Source: an uncultured Bacilli bacterium (GTDB taxonomy: Bacteria; Bacillota_I; Bacilli_A; RF39; UBA660). From it: 11,686 nt of DNA. The notes under the pieces are model-generated. The model was not told the origin of the DNA and made no database searches. It worked only from the letters and a program-made list of their open reading frames with translations. This document shows positions 1 to 7,021 of this stretch, piece after piece (positions within the stretch are counted from its first letter, which is position 1; the number at the start of each line of letters is the position of its first letter). The translations under genes and the position numbers were made by a program. The stretch is taken from the NCBI GenBank assembly GCA_947589725.1, contig CANQCQ010000017.1, forward strand, positions 1-11,686. The letters run 5' to 3'.

Positions 1-349
1 CAACTATTACTTTTTTATTACTTTTTCTTAAAATATCTCTTACTATTAAATCATTATGTGTTAATCCTTCTTTACCATCAACTATAAAAACTACTACATC
101 AGCTTCATTTATAGCTATTTCTGCTTGCATTCTAATTTCATCATTAAAATCCATTTTAGAAGCATCAATACCACCAGTATCAATAAGATAAAATCTTTTA
201 TTATTATACATTGCTTCTTGATAAATTCTATCTCTAGTAACTCCCGGATTATCTTCTATAATAGAAACTTTTTTTCCACATATTTTATTAAATAGAGTAC
301 TCTTTCCAACATTAGGACGTCCTACTAAAGCAACTGTAGGTATAGCCAT
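1..349 (-). CDS. der: GTPase Der (EngA), N-terminal part, cut by window edge
   Basis: Der is a tandem-GTPase that helps assemble the 50S ribosomal subunit in the cytoplasm. Only the first 116 codons are in the window, and the gene runs off position 1. They cover most of the first G domain: the P-loop GRPNVGKST (residues 10-18), the switch-I region PGVTRDRIY (residues 35-43, T38), the G3 motif DTGG (57-60) and the strand VVVFIVDG (85-92). The [12 protein letters not shown] and PGVTRDR wording is typical of Der rather than Era or Obg. The ATG at 349-347 follows GGAGGG with good spacing. It is read divergently from the membrane-protein gene at 477. The second G domain and KH-like domain are not visible. 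Confidence 0.95.
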   Translation of the reverse strand, partial: MAIPTVALVGRPNVGKSTLFNKICGKKVSIIEDNPGVTRDRIYQEAMYNNKRFYLIDTGGIDASKMDFNDEIRMQAEIAINEADVVVFIVDGKEGLTHNDLIVRDILRKSNKKVIV

Positions 350-372
350 AATATTCCCTCCAATTCATGTGT

Positions 373-401
373 ATTATAACATATAAATGTAAAATTATAA
401 A
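373..401 (-). promoter_or_regulatory. Promoter of der (extended -10)
   Basis: On the minus strand TGTTATAAT (381-373) is a perfect extended -10 box. A weak -35, TTTATA (401-396, four of six consensus bases), sits 17 bp upstream. The box is 24 bp ahead of the der start codon, leaving room for a short leader carrying GGAGGG. It is sequence match only. Confidence 0.6.
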
Positions 402-447
402 GAAAAACTATTTAGTTAGTTAAATCAGTAAGAATGCCTAATTTTTA

Positions 448-456
448 TGGTATAAT
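448..456 (+). promoter_or_regulatory. Promoter of the 477-1468 gene pair (extended -10)
   Basis: TGGTATAAT is a full extended -10 box. No recognisable -35 lies 16-18 bp upstream. The start codon at 477 is 20 bp downstream, with AGGAG at 463-467 as ribosome-binding site. Together with the der promoter on the other strand it makes 350-476 a compact divergent promoter region. Confidence 0.6.
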
Positions 457-476
457 TATATTAGGAGCGTGAGATT

Positions 477-1127
477 ATGAAAAAAGTAAATAATACGGTT
501 TGGTATAATAATTCTTCAATAATTACTGATTTAATTATAGGTTTAATAATACTTATAATAATACTTAGTCAAAGCTTTGCAATTAATAATAATTTAAGTG
601 CAATCAATATATTTAGAAATATTATTAATCATAATATGAATTATTTCTTATTATTAATATATTTTATAGGAATAAAAACACATATTGGAAAAAAATATTT
701 TAATCATTTAAACATCTTTTTAGTATTTTTATATTTAGTATTTACAGTAACATCATTTTTATCTGTATTTCAATTAGTTTCTATTCCTAATTTACTTAAT
801 GTTTTTATTAAAGTTGTTTTACTTATTTATTTAATTAATACTATGTTTAGGGATACTAGATATTTTAGTGAATTAAAGTTAAATAAATCTCCTTTTTATG
901 AAATTAGTAGTGATAGTTATAATTCATGTTTAATAGTTTTATCTTGTATTTTATTAGCTTTTAATTTAATTTTAGTAAATAGTTTTGATGGAGCTATTAT
1001 AACTTTATTAGATACATTTTATATAATTTTAATCTCAAGATATGTATTTTTATATTCTGAATATTTAGATTTTAAAACTATGGTAAAATTAAAAAAGTCT
1101 TCTAGTGATGAGAAGGAGGTAAAATAG
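477..1127 (+). CDS. Unrecognised polytopic membrane protein
   Basis: I do not recognise this 216-residue protein. It is extremely hydrophobic, rich in Ile, Leu, Phe and Asn, with about six predicted membrane segments near residues 16-35, 52-66, 79-97, 103-123, 150-169 and 172-191. There is no signal peptide cleavage site, no conserved charged motif inside the membrane segments, and no soluble domain. The tail is short and charged (KLKKSSSDEKEVK), probably cytoplasmic if there are six segments. The ATG is preceded by AGGAG with good spacing. The next gene starts 2 nt after the stop, and its ribosome-binding site lies in the last codons here, so the two are almost surely co-transcribed and may act together. 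No function can be inferred. Confidence 0.8.
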   Translation: MKKVNNTVWYNNSSIITDLIIGLIILIIILSQSFAINNNLSAINIFRNIINHNMNYFLLLIYFIGIKTHIGKKYFNHLNIFLVFLYLVFTVTSFLSVFQLVSIPNLLNVFIKVVLLIYLINTMFRDTRYFSELKLNKSPFYEISSDSYNSCLIVLSCILLAFNLILVNSFDGAIITLLDTFYIILISRYVFLYSEYLDFKTMVKLKKSSSDEKEVK

Positions 1128-1129
1128 TT

Positions 1130-1468
1130 ATGAATATGTTTGAAGAGATTGATAAAGTAAAGAAAGATTTGCCTAAGTTAAATAGCGTATCTGAAGAAGT
1201 TAGTAAAATTAAATTAAATTCTTATCAAAGAGTAACTGCCATATTATTTATAATATGTTTGTATTTAGGAGTAATATTTGGTAATTTATTTCCTGCTTGT
1301 GGATCTAGTACTGAATTTTATTCTAATGTTTGTTTAACAACAGAGTTTAATTTTTCATTAATGTTATTTATATGGTTTATTAGTTTTATTGGTTGTTTTT
1401 TATTCTTTATGTTAGGTACTATTATATCTATATTAACTTCTATAAATGATCAATTACGTAAAAAGTAA
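1130..1468 (+). CDS. Unrecognised small membrane protein with two membrane segments
   Basis: This 112-residue protein has a charged N-terminal region of about 33 residues (FEEIDKVKKDLPKLNSVSEEV) that could form an amphipathic helix or short coiled coil. Two hydrophobic segments follow (about 35-53 and 74-101), then a short charged tail (INDQLRKK). With both ends in the cytoplasm, the loop between the segments is outside. That loop holds two cysteines, C57 and C68, which could form a disulfide. The start is well supported by AAGGAGGT at 1113-1120, located inside the upstream gene. An alternative in-frame ATG is at 1136. I do not recognise the family. Tight coupling to the preceding membrane-protein gene suggests a shared role or complex. 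Confidence 0.75.
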   Translation: MNMFEEIDKVKKDLPKLNSVSEEVSKIKLNSYQRVTAILFIICLYLGVIFGNLFPACGSSTEFYSNVCLTTEFNFSLMLFIWFISFIGCFLFFMLGTIISILTSINDQLRKK

Positions 1469-1506
1469 AATATCTTTAATAAAAGTTAGAAATTTACTTA
1501 TATTTC

Positions 1507-1535
1507 TTGCTTTTTTAATATAAGCATGATAAATT
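1507..1535 (+). promoter_or_regulatory. Putative promoter of hup
   Basis: TTGCTT (1507-1512) is followed after 17 bp by TAAATT (1530-1535), which has TG plus one base just before it (1527-1529), an extended -10 arrangement. The predicted RNA start would be near 1542. The same -35 hexamer TTGCTT occurs ahead of recA and ahead of the small ORF at 7734. The -10 is imperfect (four of six). Confidence 0.45.
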
Positions 1536-1542
1536 TAATATG

Positions 1543-1561
1543 TAAGCATAACAAATGCTTA
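1543..1561 (+). repeat. Inverted repeat at predicted 5' end of hup mRNA, plus direct copy
   Basis: TAAGCAT (1543-1549) and ATGCTTA (1555-1561) form a perfect 7-bp inverted repeat with a 5-nt loop. A third, direct copy of TAAGCAT lies at 1521-1527, exactly 22 bp upstream, about two helical turns. If transcription starts near 1542 the repeat would be a 5'-terminal stem-loop; as DNA it could be an operator overlapping the promoter. Confidence 0.5.
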
Positions 1562-1584
1562 ATTAATCATAGGGAGGTAAAAAT

Positions 1585-1857
1585 ATGAAAAAAGTTGAAT
1601 TAGTAGAAGCTGTTGCTAATGCTACTGGATTAACTAAAACAGAATCTGCTAAAGCTATCGATGCAACATTCGAAACTATTACAAAAGCTTTAGTAAAAGG
1701 AGATAAAGTTCCACTAGTAGGATTTGGTACATTTGCTGTATCAAAAAGAGCTGCACGTGAAGGACGTAATCCTAGAACTGGTGAAACAGTTAAGATTGCT
1801 GCAAGAAAAGCTGTTACTTTCAAAGCAGGAACTGCTTTAAAAGATGCAGTAAATTAA
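1585..1857 (+). CDS. hup: DNA-binding protein HU
   Basis: HU is a small dimeric histone-like protein that bends and compacts DNA in the nucleoid and assists replication and recombination. The 90-residue length is standard. The family signature is clear: GFGTFAVSKRAAREGRNP (residues 46-63) includes the start of the DNA-contacting beta arm, the arm tip has RNPRTG with the intercalating proline at P63, and the sequence returns with FKAGTALKDAVN. Its codons and base composition are richer in G and C than its neighbours, as expected for a highly expressed gene. It has GGGAGG ahead of the ATG, its own putative promoter, and a strong terminator directly after it, so it is probably monocistronic. Note the repeat cluster upstream. 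Confidence 0.97.
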   Translation: MKKVELVEAVANATGLTKTESAKAIDATFETITKALVKGDKVPLVGFGTFAVSKRAAREGRNPRTGETVKIAARKAVTFKAGTALKDAVN

Positions 1858-1873
1858 TTATAAATGTAAAGCT

Positions 1874-1905
1874 AGAGAACCAAGTGGTGGTTCTCTTTAT
1901 TTTTG
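1874..1905 (+). terminator. Rho-independent terminator of hup
   Basis: AGAGAACCA (1874-1882) pairs perfectly with TGGTTCTCT (1888-1896) around a 5-nt loop, followed by TTATTTTTG. It starts 17 nt after the hup stop. The 3' arm occupies the place where a -35 box for the cca promoter would be. Confidence 0.9.
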
Positions 1906-1914
1906 TGGTATAAT
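1906..1914 (+). promoter_or_regulatory. Promoter of cca (extended -10)
   Basis: TGGTATAAT is a perfect extended -10, identical to the one at 448. The bases 17 bp upstream belong to the hup terminator hairpin and do not resemble a -35. It lies 25 bp before the cca ATG at 1939. Confidence 0.6.
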
Positions 1915-1938
1915 TTATATAGTATAGGTGGTGGATTA

Positions 1939-3027
1939 ATGAACAATGCTTTAAAAATACTACAAGAAATATCATCTTATGGTTATAAAGCATATTTAGT
2001 TGGTGGTATGGTGCGTAATCACCTTTTAGGTATACCTTATAGTGACATAGATATAACAACAAATGCTACTCCAAAGGAATTGATGGAAATATTTCCTGAT
2101 TCTATTCCTACAGAAGACTATGGTTCAGTTACATTAAATAGAAAAAAAGTTAAATATGAGATTACTACATTTAGAAAAGAATTTAATTATGTTGATCATA
2201 GACGTCCTGGAGAAATTAAATATATTGATGATTTATATGAAGATTTATTAAGAAGAGATTTTACTATTAATACTATATGTATGGATAAAGATGGTGAAAT
2301 AATTGATTTTTTATGTGGAAAAGATGATTTAGAAAAGCGTATTATAAGATCTTTAGGAGATCCTAAAATAAAGTTTTCTGAAGATGCTTTAAGAATGCTT
2401 AGAGCTATTAGATTTGCAACTATATTGGATTTTTCTTTAGATCAAAAGGTTATTGATGCTATATTAGAAAATAAAATTTATTTAAGAGCTCTTTCTTATG
2501 AAAGAAAAAAAGAAGAATTGGATAAAATTTTTTCAAGTCCTAATGCATATAAAGGTATTCAAATTATGTTAGATTTAGGACTTGATAAGGAGTTGGAATT
2601 AAAAAGACTTAAACGTGTTGGACCTACAAATAGTTCTATAGGTATATGGAGTATTTTAAATGTTGTAGATAAATATCCTTTTACTAATAATGAAAAAGAA
2701 CTTATTAATTCAATTAATAGTGCAATGCAATATGATAATTTAGATCCAATGACTTTATATAAATATGGATTATATGCTAATAGTGTAGCTGGAAATATTA
2801 AAAATATAAATATTAAATCTATTACTGAAACATATAATAATTTAGTAATTCATAGTAGAAAAGAGTTAAATATTACTAGTGATGATATAATGAATATGCT
2901 AAATAAATCTCCCGGAAGTTATTTAAAAAGAATATATGATGATGTGGAAAAAGAGGTATTATATAAAAGATTACCTAATGATAAATTATCTATTTGTAAA
3001 TATATAAAAAATAAATATAAAGATTAG
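1939..3027 (+). CDS. cca: CCA tRNA nucleotidyltransferase (class II)
   Basis: This enzyme adds or repairs the 3' CCA end of tRNA, using CTP and ATP without a nucleic-acid template. The class II nucleotidyltransferase head is at the N-terminus: LVGGMVRN (20-27) and the metal-binding pair D36-x-D38 in SDIDITTNA. RRDFTIN (105-111) follows, then EDALRMLRAIRFA (148-160) and SYERKKEELDKIF (186-198), the neck region that selects C and A. The C-terminal body and tail are poorly conserved. At 362 residues it is slightly shorter than the Bacillus enzyme, and no HD domain is seen. The open frame extends upstream to a TTG at 1903, but that would place the promoter inside the gene. The ATG at 1939 follows AGGTGGTGG and fits the family start. 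A poly(A) polymerase is the main alternative. Confidence 0.92.
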   Translation: MNNALKILQEISSYGYKAYLVGGMVRNHLLGIPYSDIDITTNATPKELMEIFPDSIPTEDYGSVTLNRKKVKYEITTFRKEFNYVDHRRPGEIKYIDDLYEDLLRRDFTINTICMDKDGEIIDFLCGKDDLEKRIIRSLGDPKIKFSEDALRMLRAIRFATILDFSLDQKVIDAILENKIYLRALSYERKKEELDKIFSSPNAYKGIQIMLDLGLDKELELKRLKRVGPTNSSIGIWSILNVVDKYPFTNNEKELINSINSAMQYDNLDPMTLYKYGLYANSVAGNIKNINIKSITETYNNLVIHSRKELNITSDDIMNMLNKSPGSYLKRIYDDVEKEVLYKRLPNDKLSICKYIKNKYKD

Positions 3028-3052
3028 AAATTAACCTTCTATCTTTTTTATT
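3019..3052 (+). terminator. Possible weak terminator after cca
   Basis: AAAGATTAGAA (3019-3029) pairs with TTCTATCTTT (3037-3046) with one bulged T, overlapping the cca stop codon, and is followed by TTTATTTATTTT. The stem has only two G-C pairs, so termination may be partial. Confidence 0.35.
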
Positions 3053-3059
3053 TATTTTA

Positions 3060-3068
3060 TGTTAGAAT
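3060..3068 (+). promoter_or_regulatory. Putative promoter of dnaD-nth (extended -10)
   Basis: TGTTAGAAT is an extended -10 with five of six hexamer bases. No -35 is evident. Transcription would begin near 3075, just ahead of GGAG at 3079-3082 and the ATG at 3092, which argues against an ATG at 3059 as the dnaD start. Confidence 0.4.
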
Positions 3069-3091
3069 ATGAAAAACTGGAGATGGTACTT

Positions 3092-3763
3092 ATGAATAGT
3101 TCAAAGTTAATTGATTTTTATAAATGTGGTAATATTGTTGTACCTATGTATTTTCTACAAAGATATAAAGATTTAAATATTGATGCTTTTGAATTTATAT
3201 TTTTGATGTATTTATATAATTTAGGAAATAAATTTACTTTTGATCCTAATAAGTATGCACAAGATTTAAATGTTGATTTAAGTACTATAATGGATCTTAT
3301 TGATAAATTATCTACTAATAATTTAATAAGGGTAGAAGTAGTTAAAAATGATAAAGGTGTAATGGAAGAGACAGTATTATTAGATAATTTTTATAATAAG
3401 TTATCTTTAATTACAATTGATGAGGTTGTAAATGATGATAGTAATGTTTCTAATTCAAATATTTTTGAAATAATAGAGAAAGAATTTGGTAGAACATTAA
3501 CTCCTATTGAATATGAAATAAGTAAAGCTTGGCTTGATAATGGCACTCCTGAAGAGTTAATTAAGGAAGCTATAAAGGAAGCTACATTAAATGGAGTTTC
3601 ATCTCTTAGGTATATTGATAAAATCTTGTATGAGTGGGGTAAAAATAATATAAAGACTGCTAAAGATGTTGAAAAAAATAGAAAAAAGAGAAGAGAAGAA
3701 AAAGAGAAAATAGATGAAGATGTTGATTTAGATATAGTAGATTGGAATTGGTTTGATGAGTAA
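3092..3763 (+). CDS. dnaD: DnaD-family replication initiation (primosome) protein
   Basis: DnaD works with DnaA, DnaB and DnaI to remodel origin DNA and load the replicative helicase in low-GC Gram-positives. Residues 1 to about 110 form the winged-helix DDBH1 domain. Residues about 123-195 are the DDBH2 domain, with FGRTLTPIEYEISKAWLDNG (132-151) and the family's YxxxIxxxW motif, Y174-I178-W182. A basic then acidic linker leads to the C-terminal end DWNWFDE, reminiscent of the aromatic tail of Bacillus DnaD. Length 223 is normal. I chose ATG 3092 because GGAG lies 9 nt before it. In-frame ATGs at 3059 and 3083 lack such a site. It overlaps nth by 8 nt, the classic dnaD-nth pair. Confidence 0.9.
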   Translation: MNSSKLIDFYKCGNIVVPMYFLQRYKDLNIDAFEFIFLMYLYNLGNKFTFDPNKYAQDLNVDLSTIMDLIDKLSTNNLIRVEVVKNDKGVMEETVLLDNFYNKLSLITIDEVVNDDSNVSNSNIFEIIEKEFGRTLTPIEYEISKAWLDNGTPEELIKEAIKEATLNGVSSLRYIDKILYEWGKNNIKTAKDVEKNRKKRREEKEKIDEDVDLDIVDWNWFDE

Positions 3764-4379
3764 TGTTAAGTTAATAGAAGATTATTTAGATGAACTTTTT
3801 CCTAATCCTAAGTGTGAATTAAATTATAAAAAGGATTATGAATTATTAATTGCTATTATGTTAAGTGCTCAATCAACTGATAAAAGAGTTAATACTGTAA
3901 CACCTATTATTTTTGGTAAGTATAAGTCTTTAGAAGAATTGAGTAAGGCAGATTTAACTGATTTAGAAAATATTATTCATCCTGTGGGTTCTTTTCGTAA
4001 AAAAGCTTTATATACTAAGGAGATTGCAACTAGATTAGTTAATGACTTTAATGGTGTTGTTCCAACTGATAGGGATATTTTAGAATCATTTCCTGGAATT
4101 GGTAGAAAGACTGTAAATGTCTTTTTAAGTGAATTTTATGATTTACCACAAATAGCTGTGGATACTCATGTAGAAAGAGTTTCTAAAAGGTTAAAATTAG
4201 CTTATTTAAAAGATAATGTATTAGATATTGAAAGAAAGCTTCAGAAGAAATTTAAAAAAGAAGTCTGGGTAAAAAGACATCTTCAATTAGTATTATTTGG
4301 GAGATATTATTGTAAAGCAATAAAGCCTGAATGTAATAGTTGTAAGCTACAAGATATTTGTAGAATGAAAAAACTTTAG
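3756..4379 (+). CDS. nth: Endonuclease III (DNA glycosylase / AP lyase)
   Basis: Nth removes oxidised pyrimidines from DNA and cuts the abasic site, starting base-excision repair. The helix-hairpin-helix motif is SFPGIGRKTVNV (111-122), with catalytic K118 and D136 in AVDTHV. The iron-sulfur cluster ligands are complete at the C-terminus, C186-x6-C193-x2-C196-x5-C202. LSAQSTD (36-42) is also typical. At 207 residues it is the usual length. The ATG at 3756 overlaps the dnaD stop (3761-3763), so translation is probably coupled; a TTG directly before it adds one residue and is unlikely. The last codons and stop lie inside a long perfect hairpin shared with the convergent PBP gene. Confidence 0.96.
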   Translation: MSNVKLIEDYLDELFPNPKCELNYKKDYELLIAIMLSAQSTDKRVNTVTPIIFGKYKSLEELSKADLTDLENIIHPVGSFRKKALYTKEIATRLVNDFNGVVPTDRDILESFPGIGRKTVNVFLSEFYDLPQIAVDTHVERVSKRLKLAYLKDNVLDIERKLQKKFKKEVWVKRHLQLVLFGRYYCKAIKPECNSCKLQDICRMKKL

Positions 4380-4409
4380 GAAAAGGAATTCCTAAAGTTT
4401 TTTCATTCT
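4362..4409. terminator. Bidirectional terminator between nth and PBP1
   Basis: A perfect 21-bp stem (4362-4382 with 4389-4409) closes a 6-nt loop. The inner part, ACTTTAGGAA / TTCCTAAAGT, is flanked by six A on the left and six T on the right, so it can act as an intrinsic terminator in both directions. The nth stop (4377-4379) is in the left arm and the PBP stop (4405-4403, minus strand) in the right arm. The two coding regions are only 23 bp apart. Confidence 0.9.
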
Positions 4410-7021
4410 TGTGTCTCCGGTTCTGGAGTAGTAGGTTTAGGTTGTTCAGGATTTTGTTCTTGTTCTTCATCCTCATTTTTTGGTTCTTCTACTGTTATTT
4501 CAGCTCCATCACTTTTAATACCACTATATCCTTTATATGTTGCAACTACTTTAAATGTACCGAATTGGCCATCTATTGTATAGGTTGTTTTATCAGTCCA
4601 TGTTAGTAGTTTATCATTTAAATAAATGTTATAACCAAATGTACCATAATTACTATTGGCAAATTCTCCAGGATTCTTAGTAGTTTTATCTACTGAAGCT
4701 TTTAAACCAAATGGTCCTTTTATTGTTGCTTCTCCTATAGCAGTTTCTGTTGGTTCAGTTCCTTTTTTGAAATATTCATATACAGCTGAAGTTCCAGGTC
4801 CTGCTAGTTTTGGTGGATTTGAACCTTGAGCTACACCAACTTTTACAACAGATGATGGTTGTTGGAATGGAGCTCTATCTGATTCCATGGCTCCTGAATT
4901 TACTAAAGCTCTAAATAATCTATCCTTTTGAACTGTTGCTGGAATGTTATGTAATACATATCCTTGGTTTATCATATCTTGAGTAATTGAATCATAACCA
5001 TACCACATACCAATTGTTGTCTTAGTAGAGTAACCAATTACCCATGAGTCTCTTATAGCATCTCCTGGCATATGCATATTATTCATAGTTGTTTCATCAT
5101 AATTTGTAGTACCTGTTTTACAAGCTACATTGTTTGGAGTACCATCTGTTAAAGCTACATCTTGTAAAACACTTGATATCATAAATGCAGTTGAATCTGA
5201 CATTACCTTAGTTCTATTTGATTTATGTTGTTTTACCTCTCCTGTTGTTCTAAACTCTATTTTGCTAACACTATATGGTTCATTGTAATATCCTCCATTT
5301 GAAAATGCAGAATAAGCAGCAGCCATTTGTAATGGAGATACTCCTGTGAATGCTCCTATTGCATGAGCTTCATGAATTCTTCCATTTTCTATTTCTGGTT
5401 TAATACCAAGTGAAGTAACAAATTCTACAATTTTTTTATTATCTACTTGTTGGAATGCTTTTAAAGCCGGTATATTTCTTGATGCTGATAAAGCTCTTCT
5501 TAAAGTAATTGTTCCATAGTATCCACCATCCCAGTTCTTTATTGATCTTCCATTTGAATAGGTATATGGTGAATCATCAAATAAAGTATAAGTTGACCAA
5601 TCATTATATTCCATCCCTGGTCCATAATCAAATAATGGTTTAGCAGTACTTCCCGGTTGTCTTTCAATTTGAGTTGCATAGTTCCATGTATTTTTTCCAG
5701 CTCTGTTTCTTCCAGCACCAACAGCTAAAATTGCTCCTGTTTCTGATTCTAATACTGCAACACCAGTTTGAACTTTGTCATCAATCCAATTATATGTTTC
5801 TCCATTTAAAACTCTATCTACAGCATCTTGTCTTGATCTATCAAGCGTTGTATATATTTTTAATGAAGTAGTATAAGCATTAACTTTATATACATCATCA
5901 ATTTCATTTACTACTGTATCTATAAATCCTTGATAAGGTATTGCGCTTACTTCACTTTGACTTATTAATGATTCTACTGGTACTGAGTTTGCTAGAGCTT
6001 CTTCTTCTTTTGTTATATAGCCATGTCTTCTCATTAAATATAAAACTGTTTTACGTCTTTCTGCAGCGTTATCTGGGTGAGTATCCGGTTTATAGTAAGT
6101 AGGTGATTTAAACATACCAGCAATAATTGCTGCTTCGGATAAATTTAATTCACTAGATGATTTACCAAAATAGTAACGACTGGCTTCTTCAACTCCATAA
6201 ACATTTGCACCTAAATAGTGATTATTAACATAAAATTCTATAATATCTTCCTTAGTATAATTTTTTTCTAGCTTAAATACTGAAATATAGATATCTTGGA
6301 ATTTTCTAATTATACCTTCAAGGCCTTCATCTACTTTAGCATCTGTAATTATGTTTTTAACAACTTGCATTGATAAAGTAGAAGCTCCTCCAGCACCTTT
6401 GTTTCCAAAAGCTTGTCCTATAGCAGCCTTAATAAATCTTGGTGCATCAAATCCATTATGTTGGAAAAATCTAGAATCTTCTGTTGCAACAATTGCATCA
6501 ATTAAAACCTCTGGTAATTGTTCATAGGTAACTTTTTCTCTTTGTTCAGATCCTAATTTAGCAAATTCATTACCATCTTTATCATAAATTATTGTACTTT
6601 CTTTTGTATTCAAATCTTTAGCTTTTTTAGCATATAAAGGGTCAGAAATTGATTTTATATAAAGAAGAAATACAGCAAAAACACTCATTAATAAAATTCC
6701 ACCAGCTAAAACTAACATTAATAGAATAGTTATAACTTTCTTTTTACCTTTTGCTTTTAATCTTGTCATAAGTAAGATAAAACCATATATTAAAGCAAGT
6801 ATTACACCAACACCTAAAGCTCCTATGTTACCTAACTTAAAATATGCTACTAGTATAATTACAATGAAAACTAATAACAATAATAGCAAAATCGTATTTT
6901 TAATTTTTTTATTTTTCTTCTCATTAACTCTTTTTTTAATATTTTTATCATATCTTGATTGTTGATATGCTTTTCTAGAAGAATTATTATTTACCCTTTT
7001 TTTTCTTGAATTGTTTTTCAT
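4403..7021 (-). CDS. ponA: Class A penicillin-binding protein (PBP1-type transglycosylase/transpeptidase)
   Basis: This bifunctional peptidoglycan synthase polymerises lipid II and cross-links the strands outside the membrane. The 872 residues comprise a basic cytoplasmic tail (1-41) with SRKKR at 5-9; three hydrophobic segments (about 42-61, 65-86, 96-122), where one is usual; a GT51 glycosyltransferase domain; and a transpeptidase domain. GT51 shows catalytic E181 in TEDSRFFQHNG, GASTLSMQ at 212-219, and RKFQD at 239-243, where the family normally has Glu as last residue. The transpeptidase has S458-TA-K461, S514-R-N516 and K635-T-G. A C-terminal beta-rich module (about 765-846) ends in a Pro/Glu-rich tail. 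The ATG follows GGAGGT and overlaps the recU stop by ATGA, so the two are coupled, as in Bacillus and Staphylococcus. The symbol follows the Bacillus homologue. Confidence 0.95.
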   Translation of the reverse strand: MKNNSRKKRVNNNSSRKAYQQSRYDKNIKKRVNEKKNKKIKNTILLLLLLVFIVIILVAYFKLGNIGALGVGVILALIYGFILLMTRLKAKGKKKVITILLMLVLAGGILLMSVFAVFLLYIKSISDPLYAKKAKDLNTKESTIIYDKDGNEFAKLGSEQREKVTYEQLPEVLIDAIVATEDSRFFQHNGFDAPRFIKAAIGQAFGNKGAGGASTLSMQVVKNIITDAKVDEGLEGIIRKFQDIYISVFKLEKNYTKEDIIEFYVNNHYLGANVYGVEEASRYYFGKSSSELNLSEAAIIAGMFKSPTYYKPDTHPDNAAERRKTVLYLMRRHGYITKEEEALANSVPVESLISQSEVSAIPYQGFIDTVVNEIDDVYKVNAYTTSLKIYTTLDRSRQDAVDRVLNGETYNWIDDKVQTGVAVLESETGAILAVGAGRNRAGKNTWNYATQIERQPGSTAKPLFDYGPGMEYNDWSTYTLFDDSPYTYSNGRSIKNWDGGYYGTITLRRALSASRNIPALKAFQQVDNKKIVEFVTSLGIKPEIENGRIHEAHAIGAFTGVSPLQMAAAYSAFSNGGYYNEPYSVSKIEFRTTGEVKQHKSNRTKVMSDSTAFMISSVLQDVALTDGTPNNVACKTGTTNYDETTMNNMHMPGDAIRDSWVIGYSTKTTIGMWYGYDSITQDMINQGYVLHNIPATVQKDRLFRALVNSGAMESDRAPFQQPSSVVKVGVAQGSNPPKLAGPGTSAVYEYFKKGTEPTETAIGEATIKGPFGLKASVDKTTKNPGEFANSNYGTFGYNIYLNDKLLTWTDKTTYTIDGQFGTFKVVATYKGYSGIKSDGAEITVEEPKNEDEEQEQNPEQPKPTTPEPETQE

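Noticed and set aside
1463..1499. Inverted repeat AAGTAAA/TTTACTT after the second membrane-protein gene
   Set aside because: The arms are 23 nt apart, the stem has one G-C pair, and no T-run follows directly, so it does not look like a terminator.
1563..1823. Antisense open frame opposite hup
   Set aside because: It is the reverse-strand shadow of the GC-richer hup codons, has no ribosome-binding site and no family resemblance.
1903..1938. TTG start extending cca upstream
   Set aside because: The extension would be encoded by the extended -10 promoter and ribosome-binding site; the ATG at 1939 has AGGTGGTGG and fits the family N-terminus.
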